DNA from: DAOTVD01 sp034437075
GTDB lineage: Bacteria; Chloroflexota; Anaerolineae; Aggregatilineales; J027
DNA length: 41,342 nucleotides
Direction: 5' to 3'
NCBI GenBank assembly: GCA_034437075.1
Contig: DAOTVD010000027.1
Location: forward strand, 1 to 41,342
Shown here: positions 15,920-25,166 of the stretch, piece by piece
How positions within the stretch are numbered: position 1 is the stretch's first letter
How the letters are laid out: each line of letters starts with the position of its first letter
Made by a program: the position numbers and the translations under genes
The notes under the pieces: generated by a model
Told to the model about the DNA's origin: nothing
What the model saw: only the letters and a program-made list of their open reading frames with translations
Databases searched by the model: none

Positions 15920-16738
15920 TCAGCGCGGGTAAACCGCCACCACCACCGGGATTGGATCGAGCGAGGGATAGAACAAAGGCTCTGGGCGCGCCTGGACAAA
16001 CAAGCCGACCGATTTGCCACCATCCAGCCCAAATGCCACGTCAATATTCAGAGGCGCAGCCAATAGCCAGTTCATCGCCTGGCGTAGGGTCAGCAGGCCC
16101 GCCGGTGTTGTCAGAATCAAAACCCGTCCCTCGTCATCTTGCGCAATCATCGTGCGGCGCGAGAGGTCATCAAAGCCCGGCCCGGTGTTGGCTGCCCGCC
16201 CGCCGGGCTCCACAAACATCGGGAAGCCTTGCACAGCCTGCAAAAAGTCGCCACCTTCATACGGTTCTTCGACTAATGAGCGCACACGCGCCTCATCTTC
16301 CGTCACCTGGAACATGCCGCCGAAGCCCTCGAAGCTCTGGCCGTGGGTTTGGCCAACACTCACGACCAACCCCACCGCGCGGCCCATTTCGGTAAAGAAA
16401 TTCGCATTAACGATCAAAAGCGGCTCGTTCAGACGGTCGCGCCATTCGGCTATGGTGTACCATTCGCCTGGTTCGTAATGCACCCGAAATTCGACGCTTG
16501 CCGGGTCAATCCGCACGACGGGCATATCAAAGGCGCGCTGTGTGTAGGGTGGCTCCACCCGAAAAACTCGATAAGCCATCCCTGGCGCGACAACATCCCA
16601 ACCATCTTCGGTAAGCATGCTCACGGTGGGGGTGACATTTGGCGTCGCCTCTGGTGTGTCATTGACGCTATTCAAAAACGCGGCGTTGCACCCCAGCAAT
16701 CCCAGAGCTACGACCCCCGCCACCCAACGCCGGATCAT
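15920..16738 (-). CDS. phosphodiester glycosidase-family (NAGPA/DUF2233-like) lipoprotein
   Basis: A 272-residue protein with a lipobox (GLLGC, Cys17) directing it to the outer face of the membrane. The catalytic domain shows the NAGPA-type pattern: LLIVNANFFTEMGRAVGLVVS, a central RRTMIAQDDEGRVLIL segment and LNIDVAFGLDGGKSVGLFV near the end, with the conserved Asp-Gly-Gly. Family members hydrolyse phosphodiester-linked sugars, for example GlcNAc-1-phosphodiesters on teichoic acid or glycoprotein glycans. Its ATG overlaps the stop of the upstream VWA gene by 4 nt, so it is the last gene of the long operon. The substrate is unknown; an envelope glycan made by the operon's GT-C enzyme is a reasonable guess. 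Confidence 0.78.
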   Translation of the reverse strand: MIRRWVAGVVALGLLGCNAAFLNSVNDTPEATPNVTPTVSMLTEDGWDVVAPGMAYRVFRVEPPYTQRAFDMPVVRIDPASVEFRVHYEPGEWYTIAEWRDRLNEPLLIVNANFFTEMGRAVGLVVSVGQTHGQSFEGFGGMFQVTEDEARVRSLVEEPYEGGDFLQAVQGFPMFVEPGGRAANTGPGFDDLSRRTMIAQDDEGRVLILTTPAGLLTLRQAMNWLLAAPLNIDVAFGLDGGKSVGLFVQARPEPLFYPSLDPIPVVVAVYPR

Positions 16739-19629
16739 GACGGATTCTCTCCGCCGTCGTCGCCATCGCGCCGGGTTTCTAGCAAACGCGAGGCCAGGCT
16801 CGATGTCGTGGTTTTTTCTGTATTGGCGCGCTTGTTCGCGCGGCTTCGCGCCGGACGACTCGTGCGGGATGCGCCGGACGTGGGCGGTTGTTGGGTCGTG
16901 GCTTGGCCCTGAATCTCTGTTTGGCTAAATTCGCCCGAGGCGCGCTTTTTCGCGTCCATCAAGCCCGACATGCGGCCCGTAGTGGCGGTGCGCCGGGCCT
17001 CACCCTGGCCGATACCGAACCACTTGCCGACCGTCTGCGCCGCCAGTTGAATATCCGAGCGCGTGATGATGATGCGCCGCACGGCAATATCCAACACCAA
17101 CAAAAAGGCCGCGATGGCCAATAACCAAGGCCAAGCCGGTTGGTCGGCATTCTGCGCAACGAGATTATGCGCAAAGGCCCCGGCGGGGTTATCCGCCAGG
17201 CTGTCGCCGCCCGTGATGCCCGCCAAATTATTCAAAAAACGCTGGTCCGTAGGGCGCAATTCGTATTCCGCCGAATAGCTGAGCACCCACCCGGCGCTTT
17301 GCGCGACCGAGACATCCCCCTGCGCGCCACCCGCGACGCGGACGAAATAGGCGCCTTCATCCTCCGGCGTAAACGGGATTTCATAGCGCCCGGGCGCCAC
17401 CTGCGGAATAGTCAGTGCTTCGGATTCTAGCTCGGGCGAAATGACCGAGGCATTCAGGTTCAGGCCATTCAGAAAGGCGCCATCATCGTCGCGAGCATCC
17501 ACGGTCAGCACGGCTTGTTCGCCGCGTTGTTCCACGCCGACTTCCAGAAAGTTATCGCGCCCTTCGGTGATCGTCCAGCGCACAGCCTGGCCCCAAAAGC
17601 GCGTGTATTGCTCCCAGGTGACCCAATTCACGCCCCAGCGCGCGCTGGCATCTGAGGTGAAGGCCACAGCGCGCCCCAAGCCATATTGCCAGGACGCCAA
17701 CAGCGGATCATCCTCTGGGGTGCGGAAAATCACCGTAGCGGTGTCTTTTTCGGTGGTGGCGACATAGCCTTGCAAGCTAGGCACGGCCTCGATGCCATCC
17801 AAAATGGGTGAACGGCCCGTTTGCGCGGGGGTGAATTCTTCTTCAAAGATGTAAGACCGTGTAGCCAACACTGTCTCGGCGGAGAAAATCGCGGGGATGG
17901 TGGACACATCAAAGGCTTCGTGGAAGTTGCCCTGGCCCGCCTCCGCCAGATTACGCAACCAGGGCGCGTAATTCTGCCCCACCGCCACCACCGAGAGCGT
18001 AATGCCATATTGCTCGTTGAGTTGCTCGGCAATTTGAATCGAATTGCCGGGTGTGGCGCCGCCGTCCGTCAGCAGAATCATGTGCTTCAACGCAGAAGGA
18101 TCGTTCGGCAGGATGCGAGCGGCGTTTTGTAACGCGCCGAGGATGTCTGTGCCGCCGCCGGGGCGCAGGGCTTGTACTTCGCTTTCGAGCTGTGCCTGGT
18201 TGCTCGCGTCGCCCACTTCTTGCAGATCGACGACAAAATAAGCGCCTGTATCGAACGAGATAACGCCCGTGCGGTCAAATTCATTCAAAAAGCTGAATGA
18301 ACGTAAAATGGCCTCTTTGGCCAATTCCAGGTTCGTAAAGCCACGCGGCCCGCTGGCCATTTCCATACTGCCCGAACGGTCGATCACGAATAGCATCGTC
18401 AGCGAGGGAATGCGTTCCTGATCGCGGATGCGCATTTCAACCGGGAGGGTTTCTTCCAATGGGGTTTCGAAATAACCGCCAACACCATAGGAGTTCGGCC
18501 CACCGACCGCCACCAATCCGCCGCCCAGATCACGCACATATAATTGCAAAAGTTCCATCCGGTTGGCACTTAGTTCGGCGGCAGGCGTATCGACTAGCAC
18601 GATGCTGGCGTATTCGCTGAGCGCGGCCAACCCGGTCGGCATCTCGCGGGGGGTGACTGTTTCGACGCGCAGGCCGTTTTCTTCTAAGGCGGGGCGCAAG
18701 AACTCAACTTCACGCGGGTCGGGCGCTACGAGCAAGACGGACGTCCGCCCGCGCACTTCGGTAAACGCCGATAGTTCATTATTCTGAAAATAGCCATCCG
18801 CGCCTTGGGGTTCCACCTGCACGCGAAAATCGACAAATCCGGTATCTGGCAAAGCTAGCGGCCCCACGGCGATGCGATTATCACCCGGTTCTAGCGCGAC
18901 CGTTTGCGTATGGATGATCTCGCCCGCCGCTAACACGCGCAATTCTGCGCTAGTCTCGGATTCACTTTCCACATTCACAATTAAGTCGAAGATTTCGTCT
19001 TCGTTGACGCGCGGCGGCAGGGTCACATCACTGACGAGCACTTCGCCGGGTAAGACCTCGCGCGCAAAAGGCACATAGTCGATCTGTACATCTGTGGCGG
19101 CGGCCAGGCGTGCGGCGCTATCGGCATCGCCAGTGGTTTGCACACCATCGGAGAGAATGACCATGCGCTTAGCGCTCTCGGGCGGGAAGATAGCCAAACC
19201 CAGGCGGATGGCTTCGGCCATGTCGGTGTTCAGCGTGATCGGATCGGCACCGAGTTGGCTTAAATCCAGGCGGGTGGCCATGGGTTGCTCAACCAATGCA
19301 TTCCCACCAAAGAGGATGACGGCGGCCTGGTCGCGCTCGGGGTCTAATTCTTCTAGGGCAGTACGCACATAATCAACCGCTGCGTCTTGTTGGCGGGGAC
19401 TCATACTGTCGGAGACATCCACCAGAAAGACAACCGATAATCGGTCGATTTGCTGGGGCACTTGAAAGCCCGCCAGCGCCATGATCATCAGCGTGATGAG
19501 GATAGCCCGAATGACGATACTCGCAATCGCCCGGCGCCGTCTGAACGCAGCACGCGGTAGCCCGGTAAGGGCAATAAAGGCGATGAGCGGAGGAATAAGC
19601 AGCAACAATAGCGGATTTGAAAAACTCAT
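16735..19629 (-). CDS. VWA / glutamine-amidotransferase-like / VWA membrane protein
   Basis: A 964-residue protein from the ATG at 19629, which overlaps the upstream stop by 4 nt. In-frame codons extend 46 residues upstream but are unlikely to be used. Two N-terminal helices (about 6-23 and 36-54) precede a VWA domain with MIDAS DVSDS (71-75). A beta region follows, then a class I amidotransferase-like flavodoxin fold (about 295-400, SVLLVAPDPREVEF and GGLVAVGGPNSYGVGG) without a visible catalytic Cys. A second VWA has MIDAS DRSGS (417-421). After another beta-rich part come a transmembrane helix (about 835-857) and a long polar Thr/Arg-rich cytoplasmic tail. Metal-dependent protein binding at the outer face is the likely role. 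The family is widespread next to BatA and MoxR genes. Confidence 0.85.
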   Translation of the reverse strand: MSFSNPLLLLLIPPLIAFIALTGLPRAAFRRRRAIASIVIRAILITLMIMALAGFQVPQQIDRLSVVFLVDVSDSMSPRQQDAAVDYVRTALEELDPERDQAAVILFGGNALVEQPMATRLDLSQLGADPITLNTDMAEAIRLGLAIFPPESAKRMVILSDGVQTTGDADSAARLAAATDVQIDYVPFAREVLPGEVLVSDVTLPPRVNEDEIFDLIVNVESESETSAELRVLAAGEIIHTQTVALEPGDNRIAVGPLALPDTGFVDFRVQVEPQGADGYFQNNELSAFTEVRGRTSVLLVAPDPREVEFLRPALEENGLRVETVTPREMPTGLAALSEYASIVLVDTPAAELSANRMELLQLYVRDLGGGLVAVGGPNSYGVGGYFETPLEETLPVEMRIRDQERIPSLTMLFVIDRSGSMEMASGPRGFTNLELAKEAILRSFSFLNEFDRTGVISFDTGAYFVVDLQEVGDASNQAQLESEVQALRPGGGTDILGALQNAARILPNDPSALKHMILLTDGGATPGNSIQIAEQLNEQYGITLSVVAVGQNYAPWLRNLAEAGQGNFHEAFDVSTIPAIFSAETVLATRSYIFEEEFTPAQTGRSPILDGIEAVPSLQGYVATTEKDTATVIFRTPEDDPLLASWQYGLGRAVAFTSDASARWGVNWVTWEQYTRFWGQAVRWTITEGRDNFLEVGVEQRGEQAVLTVDARDDDGAFLNGLNLNASVISPELESEALTIPQVAPGRYEIPFTPEDEGAYFVRVAGGAQGDVSVAQSAGWVLSYSAEYELRPTDQRFLNNLAGITGGDSLADNPAGAFAHNLVAQNADQPAWPWLLAIAAFLLVLDIAVRRIIITRSDIQLAAQTVGKWFGIGQGEARRTATTGRMSGLMDAKKRASGEFSQTEIQGQATTQQPPTSGASRTSRPARSRANKRANTEKTTTSSLASRLLETRRDGDDGGENPS

Positions 19630-21578
19630 CGGATTGTTCCTCTCATCGAGCGCGGGCGCTCGGCTCGTGGTCGCGCGCGTGGGTTTCGCCAGCGGGTTAG
19701 CCGCTCGCGCAGGCTGCCACGATGGTAGTATAGCCATTCGAACAAGAGCAAGGCCAGCCCGGCCCACAGCAAAAATGGCCAGAGTTCGCGCTCGCCGGTT
19801 TCTTCGCGGGTTGCTTCGGTGATGGTTGTTGTGCCGACCGTAACGCTTTCGGCAGGCGCGATGGCGCTTTCTTGCGCATTGAATAGATTCACCGCGAAGA
19901 ATTCGCGGGTAATGCGCGTGTCACCATCCAGCACTTCCACCTGATAAACGCCGGGCTGGGTGGTGTCCGCGAAGATGATTTCTCCCCGCTCGCCCTCAAA
20001 AAATAACGTCAGGGTTTCGTCATCCGGCAGCGTAACGCGCGCCTGGGTGCCTGTCAGCGCCCGAATAGACACTGTATCGCCTGGCGCGAGGCTTCCGGTC
20101 AATTGCAGGGCGCTCGGTGGCGTGTACCACTGGGCCAAATTCGAAATCAGGATGGGGTAAGCAAGTTGTAAAGGCAAATCGGAGTCTTGTAGCGCAAACG
20201 TTAGGATAGCCACCTGATTATTACCGATTTCTCCGGCGAGCAACAACGGCCCGCCCTGAGCTTGAATGAGCGTCTGCGCCCAACCGTCATAGCCACTGAG
20301 TTGCTGGAAGGCGCGAATATTGACGTCGTCAAAATCCAAAAAAGCAGTAATCGGATTTTCTTCCGCCACGGTGGTGACTGCTGCCTGGTTTATGTCTTCC
20401 ACTGTGCCGCCGACATCAAATAACGGGGTGTTGGTGGTCGGGGCCACGATGAACATATCGGCATCGGGCAAGTTTTCGGGTAACCATTGGTCAAAGATAT
20501 ACAAATCGAATGTGCCGCTGGGCAACCCCGCCGAGGGCGCCGCCTGGGTCACATCCATCCCCGGAATACTGTTAAAAATTTGGCTGAGGAAGATGTTTCG
20601 TTCGGTAACAAGCAACACATCCCCGGCACCACGCAGGGCGCGCACCGCATAGGCGTTATCGTCGTCGGGTAAATAATCCGGCACAGCCGAGGCCGCAGGC
20701 GCATTGAGCCCGGCTTGCAGCGTTTGGAAATCGGCGGGCAGGTCTTCCACGACGATGTCGGCGCGTTCCCCAGCGGGCAGGTCATAGCGCTGAGCGCTGA
20801 ACAATTCGCCGTCCAATTCAATATCGAAGATGACTTCGGCATCCTGGCCGCCAAAATTGCGCAATTGCGCGAAAAGCTGGGCGCCTTCGCCGGGGATTTC
20901 ACGCACAGAGAGCGCTGTGATTGCCAGGTTCTCACGTTCCTGGCCAATCGGCAACAGCCGCAAATCGCCGGGGACGTCGGGCAAGCCCGGTGGCAAGCCG
21001 CCATCGCTGACGATGACCACATCCAGGTCTTCGACCCCACGCCCGCCGGCTGCCGCCAACGTCAGCGCTGCGCTCCAATCAGCGGCGCCGGTGCCGGGCT
21101 CGGCGCGACGAATGGCAGCGCGCAAGTCCGTTTCATCATCAGATGATGTGATGAGCACTTGCGGCACATCGGCCACGCGAATTACGGTCATGGTGTCGTC
21201 CCCCCCCAGGGTATCGACCACCTCTAGCGTTGCCGTTTGGGCTGCACTAAAGCGCGTATCATCGACATCCACCGCGTTCATACTGGCCGAAGCATCCAGC
21301 AAGACCACAATTCGACCATCCGAAATGGTTTCGACTTCGATAACCGGGCGCATCAGCGCGAGCACGAACAGAGCCAGAATCAGCAGTTGCAGCAATAACA
21401 ACCAGCTAAAGCGCAGTTTTTGCCAGGGCGCGTTGGCTTCGCGGTCGCGCACCAAGTCGCGCCATAGGAAATTGCTAGATATGCGCATTTCAGTCCGGCG
21501 CAAGCGCAACATATACAGCAAAACGATGGGAATACTCAAGGCTGCAAATGCAGCGGCCAAAGGTGCTAAGAAATTCAT
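19626..21578 (-). CDS. BatA-like VWA membrane protein
   Basis: A 650-residue protein. The N-terminal BatA/aerotolerance-regulator region has helices at about 5-24 and 58-76 (IPIVLLYMLRLRR, then SWLLLLQLLILALFVLALMRP). A VWA domain follows with MIDAS DASAS (95-99). The middle is a large outward-facing beta and flavodoxin-like region containing VVIVSDGGLPPGL and NQVAILTFALQDSDLPLQ. A C-terminal helix (about 600-620) and a very Arg-rich cytoplasmic tail finish the protein. It starts 7 nt after the glycosyltransferase gene and overlaps the next VWA gene by 4 nt. In Bat-type operons such proteins work with MoxR and DUF58, both encoded upstream here. Confidence 0.88.
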   Translation of the reverse strand: MNFLAPLAAAFAALSIPIVLLYMLRLRRTEMRISSNFLWRDLVRDREANAPWQKLRFSWLLLLQLLILALFVLALMRPVIEVETISDGRIVVLLDASASMNAVDVDDTRFSAAQTATLEVVDTLGGDDTMTVIRVADVPQVLITSSDDETDLRAAIRRAEPGTGAADWSAALTLAAAGGRGVEDLDVVIVSDGGLPPGLPDVPGDLRLLPIGQERENLAITALSVREIPGEGAQLFAQLRNFGGQDAEVIFDIELDGELFSAQRYDLPAGERADIVVEDLPADFQTLQAGLNAPAASAVPDYLPDDDNAYAVRALRGAGDVLLVTERNIFLSQIFNSIPGMDVTQAAPSAGLPSGTFDLYIFDQWLPENLPDADMFIVAPTTNTPLFDVGGTVEDINQAAVTTVAEENPITAFLDFDDVNIRAFQQLSGYDGWAQTLIQAQGGPLLLAGEIGNNQVAILTFALQDSDLPLQLAYPILISNLAQWYTPPSALQLTGSLAPGDTVSIRALTGTQARVTLPDDETLTLFFEGERGEIIFADTTQPGVYQVEVLDGDTRITREFFAVNLFNAQESAIAPAESVTVGTTTITEATREETGERELWPFLLWAGLALLLFEWLYYHRGSLRERLTRWRNPRARPRAERPRSMRGTIR

Positions 21579-21585
21579 ACTGGCC

Positions 21586-24279
21586 TTACCTGATCGTCAA
21601 GGGAATGGGGAGTTGGGCATAACTGCTACCATCGGATAAGGTCACACGTTCGCGGGTGACCGGGTTATACAGCCCCACAATCAACATACCATCTCCTCTA
21701 TAGTTTACGTTATTCAACGGCACAGCGTGTGAATCCATTATGAATTCATCGGGCACCCACCCGGTGGTCGGGCGTTCGCCGTCAGCGGGGTAGCGGTCGC
21801 TCTGGCTTAACAACTGCCCGGATTCGTCCAGGAGTTGCACAAAGACCATATAGGATGTCGTGGCATTGCCCAGCGCACGCCAGATTAAATCGACCACGAC
21901 GATTTCATCTTGATGGCGAACGTTCGCACCAAAGAGTTCGGCCAGGTCGTCAAACTGAGCTTCGACGACTGTTTCAACACGTGGCGGATCAAACTCGCGC
22001 GCAACGGGTACGACCGTATATTCGGCCAGCAATTGCTCGCCCAAATATAAACGCGCCAGGCCGTCGGCATCCGGCGGGATGGTAAAGGCGGACCACCAAA
22101 GCGATGGACGCTCCGACGGAATACGTTCTTCCATCTGCCAATTTTGCCCGGCGAGTGTCAGCGCCACAGCATCCGTATACGGATTGATGATCTCGACTTC
22201 CAAGGTCACGCCGGAATCAATACGATTTTCGGGCAGATTATCAGCATTCAGTTGGGGCGCTGTGGGGGGCTCCGCAAATGGCATACCTGGGATGGGCAAA
22301 GCGGGCAACGTCCAATCTTTACCTAAGATCGCGCCCGTCGTTGGCTCGGCAATATCGACGCCTGAAGGGTCTTGGGCGGCATACAAGCGCACTTGCACTG
22401 GGTAATCTAGCGCTGGGGCGCCATCCGGCAATTGGATTAGGGTAAACGTTGTTCCGAGCAAATCATTGCCGCGCAAATTAACGACCCGTTGCCAATCCGG
22501 CGTGCGGGCTTGGTCATCGCGCAAGATGAGACTATCGGCGCTGAATAGCACATTATTGAGCGGGTTGAGCACCTGCACTTTAGCATAATAATCTGCCGCT
22601 ACGGGTATGCTTTCGGCTAGTTGCCAGGTTGTCATCAGGCACGTTTGCTGATCGCCAGGGATATATGCGACTTCCAGCGGTTGTAAAGGCCCCGCGAAAC
22701 GAGGCGGCCCATTTTCTAGGGCTACCGGGTGGCGCTCGATAGGGTGTTCTAGCCGGAACGCAGCGCTACGTAACCCCACTGTTTCGTAATAGGTATCTAG
22801 CGATTGACCCGCGCTACTCAGCAAGCAGGCATACATACCCCGTTCATCGGCAGGGACTTGAAACCACGTCAAAAGCTCGATGCGCTGGGGCGCATGCGTC
22901 GTAAGAATGGTATTTAACTGCTGGATAGCTTGCTCGGGGGACAAATAGATTGGCAGTGGAATGAAGGTCGCAGCGATATCGAATTGATCATCAAAATATG
23001 CGGTTAAGGCTGGCTCGTCAGTGTACGGGATGAGGATGACGGTATCCTCGGGCAGGGTATCGTAATAGCGGGCCAAGCTTTCGAAGTCATCACTTTGGTA
23101 GATGGGACGATCAGCGATAAAGGCTAAGCTCTGCATGCTGATAAACAGCATGACCACCACGATAAATCCGCTCGCCCAGCGTTGGATAGGGTGCGGTAAA
23201 GCCGTTAGCGCGCCCCCCCACAATAACAAGATGCTAGGCCAGGCCGCGATAAAATAGCGGGGATGAAAATCAATGGATGCCTGAATGAGCAACAAATTGC
23301 TAAACACCGGGAGCAACAGCACTTGTGAGATAATCAGCAGCGTTTGCCGGTTCCGGCGGCGCCAGAGGGCCAGCAATATGGCCAACCCAACGAATAAGGG
23401 CACAATATGCACATAGAAGATAAAATGCCTGGGCAAGGCATCTGGTTCTGAAACCACTGGCAAAATAAAACCCCGGAAAAGGTCTTGTAACCAGACGTTA
23501 TCGAAACGCGGCGTGGTGTTCAGCGTCGTGCCGGAGGGCTCTTGGGTAATCAACCACGGCAGATAGGCCAGAAAAAGCGAGACTTGCCCCACGAGCCACA
23601 CACTCAGCCGTTTACCACTGAGCACATCCCCGCGTAATGACCGCCCACCCCACACGACAATAACGACCAGATTGAGCCAAGCTACGAGCGGCACGCTCAG
23701 ATTATGGGCGTATAGCGCGATGAGTTCGACACCCAAGACAAAAAACCACACCCGAAACGGGATACCCGCGACCGTTGTTCGCCATCCTCGTGACGATAGC
23801 GGCGCTGGGTACGGTCTTTGTTGCAGTAACAAATTTGCCATCCATAAGAACAGCACCACGAAAAGGGGCATCATGACATAAGCGCGCAATTCCTGAGCAT
23901 ATTGCCATAGCAGGGGAGAGGTTGCCCACAGCACCCCCACCACATAAGACGGCCATAGACCTAGCCAGCGTCGCGCTAACTTGTAGGATAGAGCCACCCC
24001 CACCACATGCAGCAGTAATGACCCATAGCGCAATTCGAAGGCGGATTCGCCAAACCCAATCTGTTGTAGCGTATGCTGGATCAAGTAATACAGCGGCGGG
24101 GTGTTGTCGTCGGGTGTCCCAAAAGGGGATTGAATGGCACGGTAAGACCAGCCTTCATCATGCCACAAGGATTCCGTATCCAGACGCCAGACACCCAACC
24201 CGAAAGCAATCAGCAGCACCGCCAACGCCCCCCCCAGCGTTGTGCGTTGTCGCCAAGCCCTGCTGTGTGCTGCCATCAT
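21586..24279 (-). CDS. GT-C family (GT39/PMT-like) glycosyltransferase with large extracytoplasmic C-domain
   Basis: An 897-residue membrane protein. The first half (about 15-430) has 9-11 helices and the GT-C signature SLWHDEGWS with Asp41-Glu42 in the first outer loop, plus QELRAYV and NTPPLYYLIQ. These are typical of polyprenol-phosphate-sugar-dependent mannosyl or arabinosyl transferases. The second half is soluble and beta-rich, with repeated patterns such as YPVQVRLYAAQDPSG and GDGMLIVGLYNP, resembling carbohydrate-binding or Ig-like modules. The ATG overlaps the DUF58 stop (TAATG). Being embedded in the MoxR/DUF58/VWA operon suggests it glycosylates a product or component of that system (inference). 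Confidence 0.8.
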   Translation of the reverse strand: MMAAHSRAWRQRTTLGGALAVLLIAFGLGVWRLDTESLWHDEGWSYRAIQSPFGTPDDNTPPLYYLIQHTLQQIGFGESAFELRYGSLLLHVVGVALSYKLARRWLGLWPSYVVGVLWATSPLLWQYAQELRAYVMMPLFVVLFLWMANLLLQQRPYPAPLSSRGWRTTVAGIPFRVWFFVLGVELIALYAHNLSVPLVAWLNLVVIVVWGGRSLRGDVLSGKRLSVWLVGQVSLFLAYLPWLITQEPSGTTLNTTPRFDNVWLQDLFRGFILPVVSEPDALPRHFIFYVHIVPLFVGLAILLALWRRRNRQTLLIISQVLLLPVFSNLLLIQASIDFHPRYFIAAWPSILLLWGGALTALPHPIQRWASGFIVVVMLFISMQSLAFIADRPIYQSDDFESLARYYDTLPEDTVILIPYTDEPALTAYFDDQFDIAATFIPLPIYLSPEQAIQQLNTILTTHAPQRIELLTWFQVPADERGMYACLLSSAGQSLDTYYETVGLRSAAFRLEHPIERHPVALENGPPRFAGPLQPLEVAYIPGDQQTCLMTTWQLAESIPVAADYYAKVQVLNPLNNVLFSADSLILRDDQARTPDWQRVVNLRGNDLLGTTFTLIQLPDGAPALDYPVQVRLYAAQDPSGVDIAEPTTGAILGKDWTLPALPIPGMPFAEPPTAPQLNADNLPENRIDSGVTLEVEIINPYTDAVALTLAGQNWQMEERIPSERPSLWWSAFTIPPDADGLARLYLGEQLLAEYTVVPVAREFDPPRVETVVEAQFDDLAELFGANVRHQDEIVVVDLIWRALGNATTSYMVFVQLLDESGQLLSQSDRYPADGERPTTGWVPDEFIMDSHAVPLNNVNYRGDGMLIVGLYNPVTRERVTLSDGSSYAQLPIPLTIR

Positions 24280-25166
24280 TACCGCAACACACCAAGCTTG
24301 CGAAGCTCATAGAGGATTAACTCCTCCCAAGGCGTGCTTGTATCTAGCGTCACGTAATGAATGCCCCGCCGCAGGCAAAAAGCGCCGATTTCTTCGCGCC
24401 AGGCCCGTAAGCGTTGGCGATACGTGGCGGCGGTTTCTTCATCTACGGTGACTTCAGCAGTGCGCCCGGTTTCAACATCAATCAAGCGCAAATCGCCTTC
24501 TAACTGCGGCTCGACTTCATCAGGCGCCAGAATATGAATTAAAGCAACCTCGAAGCCTCGCGCCTGCAACGCGCGTAAGCCGTCCTCGTAGCCATCTTCA
24601 TCCATCAGATCACTCAGCACGAAGGCCAGCCCAGGCCGCCGGGCGCGCAGGGCATATTGTCGCAATTGATCATTAAAGGATAAGTCGCCCTGCGCCTGGA
24701 AGGTTTCCAAGGTTTTGAGCAAGGGCAGCAGGTAAGCTCGCCCCCGGTGCGGCCCCCATTGGCGCCCGCCGAGTTGGGCCACCGTGACGAAATCGCCCGA
24801 CATGAGCGACAAATAGGCCAGACCCGCCAGCACCCGCAAAGACCAGACAAATTTGTTATGGCCAAAGATACCATCCGCCGTCCAATCCATACTACCCGAG
24901 GCATCGATCAGAAAATGGGTCGCCAGGTCTTCTTCTTCTTCTAGCAGCTTAATGAAGGGGCGCTCTAAGCGCGCGTAGATGTTCCAATCTACCCGGCGCA
25001 GGTCGTCCCCTTTTACATAATCACGATAATCGGCGAATTCGATGCTGGTGCCGCGCTTTTTGGAGCGGCGTTCGCCTTTGATGGCCCCCGCCCGCACTTG
25101 GCGCGGGATCAACGTTAACTGTTCGAGCTTGCGTAAGGTGCCGGGGTCAAATAATATATTGCTCAT
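24279..25166 (-). CDS. DUF58 domain protein (BatB/YeaD-type partner of MoxR)
   Basis: A 295-residue cytoplasmic protein with the DUF58 hallmark at 44-66, where Asp-Tyr-Arg, Gly-Asp-Asp and Asp-Trp are conserved (FADYRDYVKGDDLRRVDW). A VWA-like fold follows with MIDAS DASGS (88-92) and FVLSDLMDEDG. DUF58 proteins are encoded beside MoxR AAA+ ATPases almost everywhere and are thought to act as adaptors or substrates of MoxR. The gene overlaps the ABC permease upstream by 4 nt and the GT-C gene downstream by 1 nt. The separation of moxR from DUF58 by an ABC transporter pair is less usual than direct adjacency. Confidence 0.92.
   Translation of the reverse strand: MSNILFDPGTLRKLEQLTLIPRQVRAGAIKGERRSKKRGTSIEFADYRDYVKGDDLRRVDWNIYARLERPFIKLLEEEEDLATHFLIDASGSMDWTADGIFGHNKFVWSLRVLAGLAYLSLMSGDFVTVAQLGGRQWGPHRGRAYLLPLLKTLETFQAQGDLSFNDQLRQYALRARRPGLAFVLSDLMDEDGYEDGLRALQARGFEVALIHILAPDEVEPQLEGDLRLIDVETGRTAEVTVDEETAATYRQRLRAWREEIGAFCLRRGIHYVTLDTSTPWEELILYELRKLGVLR

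Noticed and set aside
15880..16044. 55-codon N-terminal extension of the double zinc-ribbon gene
   Set aside because: It overlaps the end of the convergently unrelated lipoprotein gene, crosses a perfect TATAAT and does not resemble the paralogue.
19630..19767. 46-codon N-terminal extension of the VWA-amidotransferase-VWA gene
   Set aside because: It lies inside the upstream VWA gene. The ATG at 19629 gives the standard ATGA overlap and a normal membrane-anchor start.
20830..21639. Plus-strand open frame of about 269 codons opposite the BatA-like gene
   Set aside because: It is a Ser/Arg-rich antisense shadow with no recognisable family, while the minus-strand frame is a clear VWA protein.
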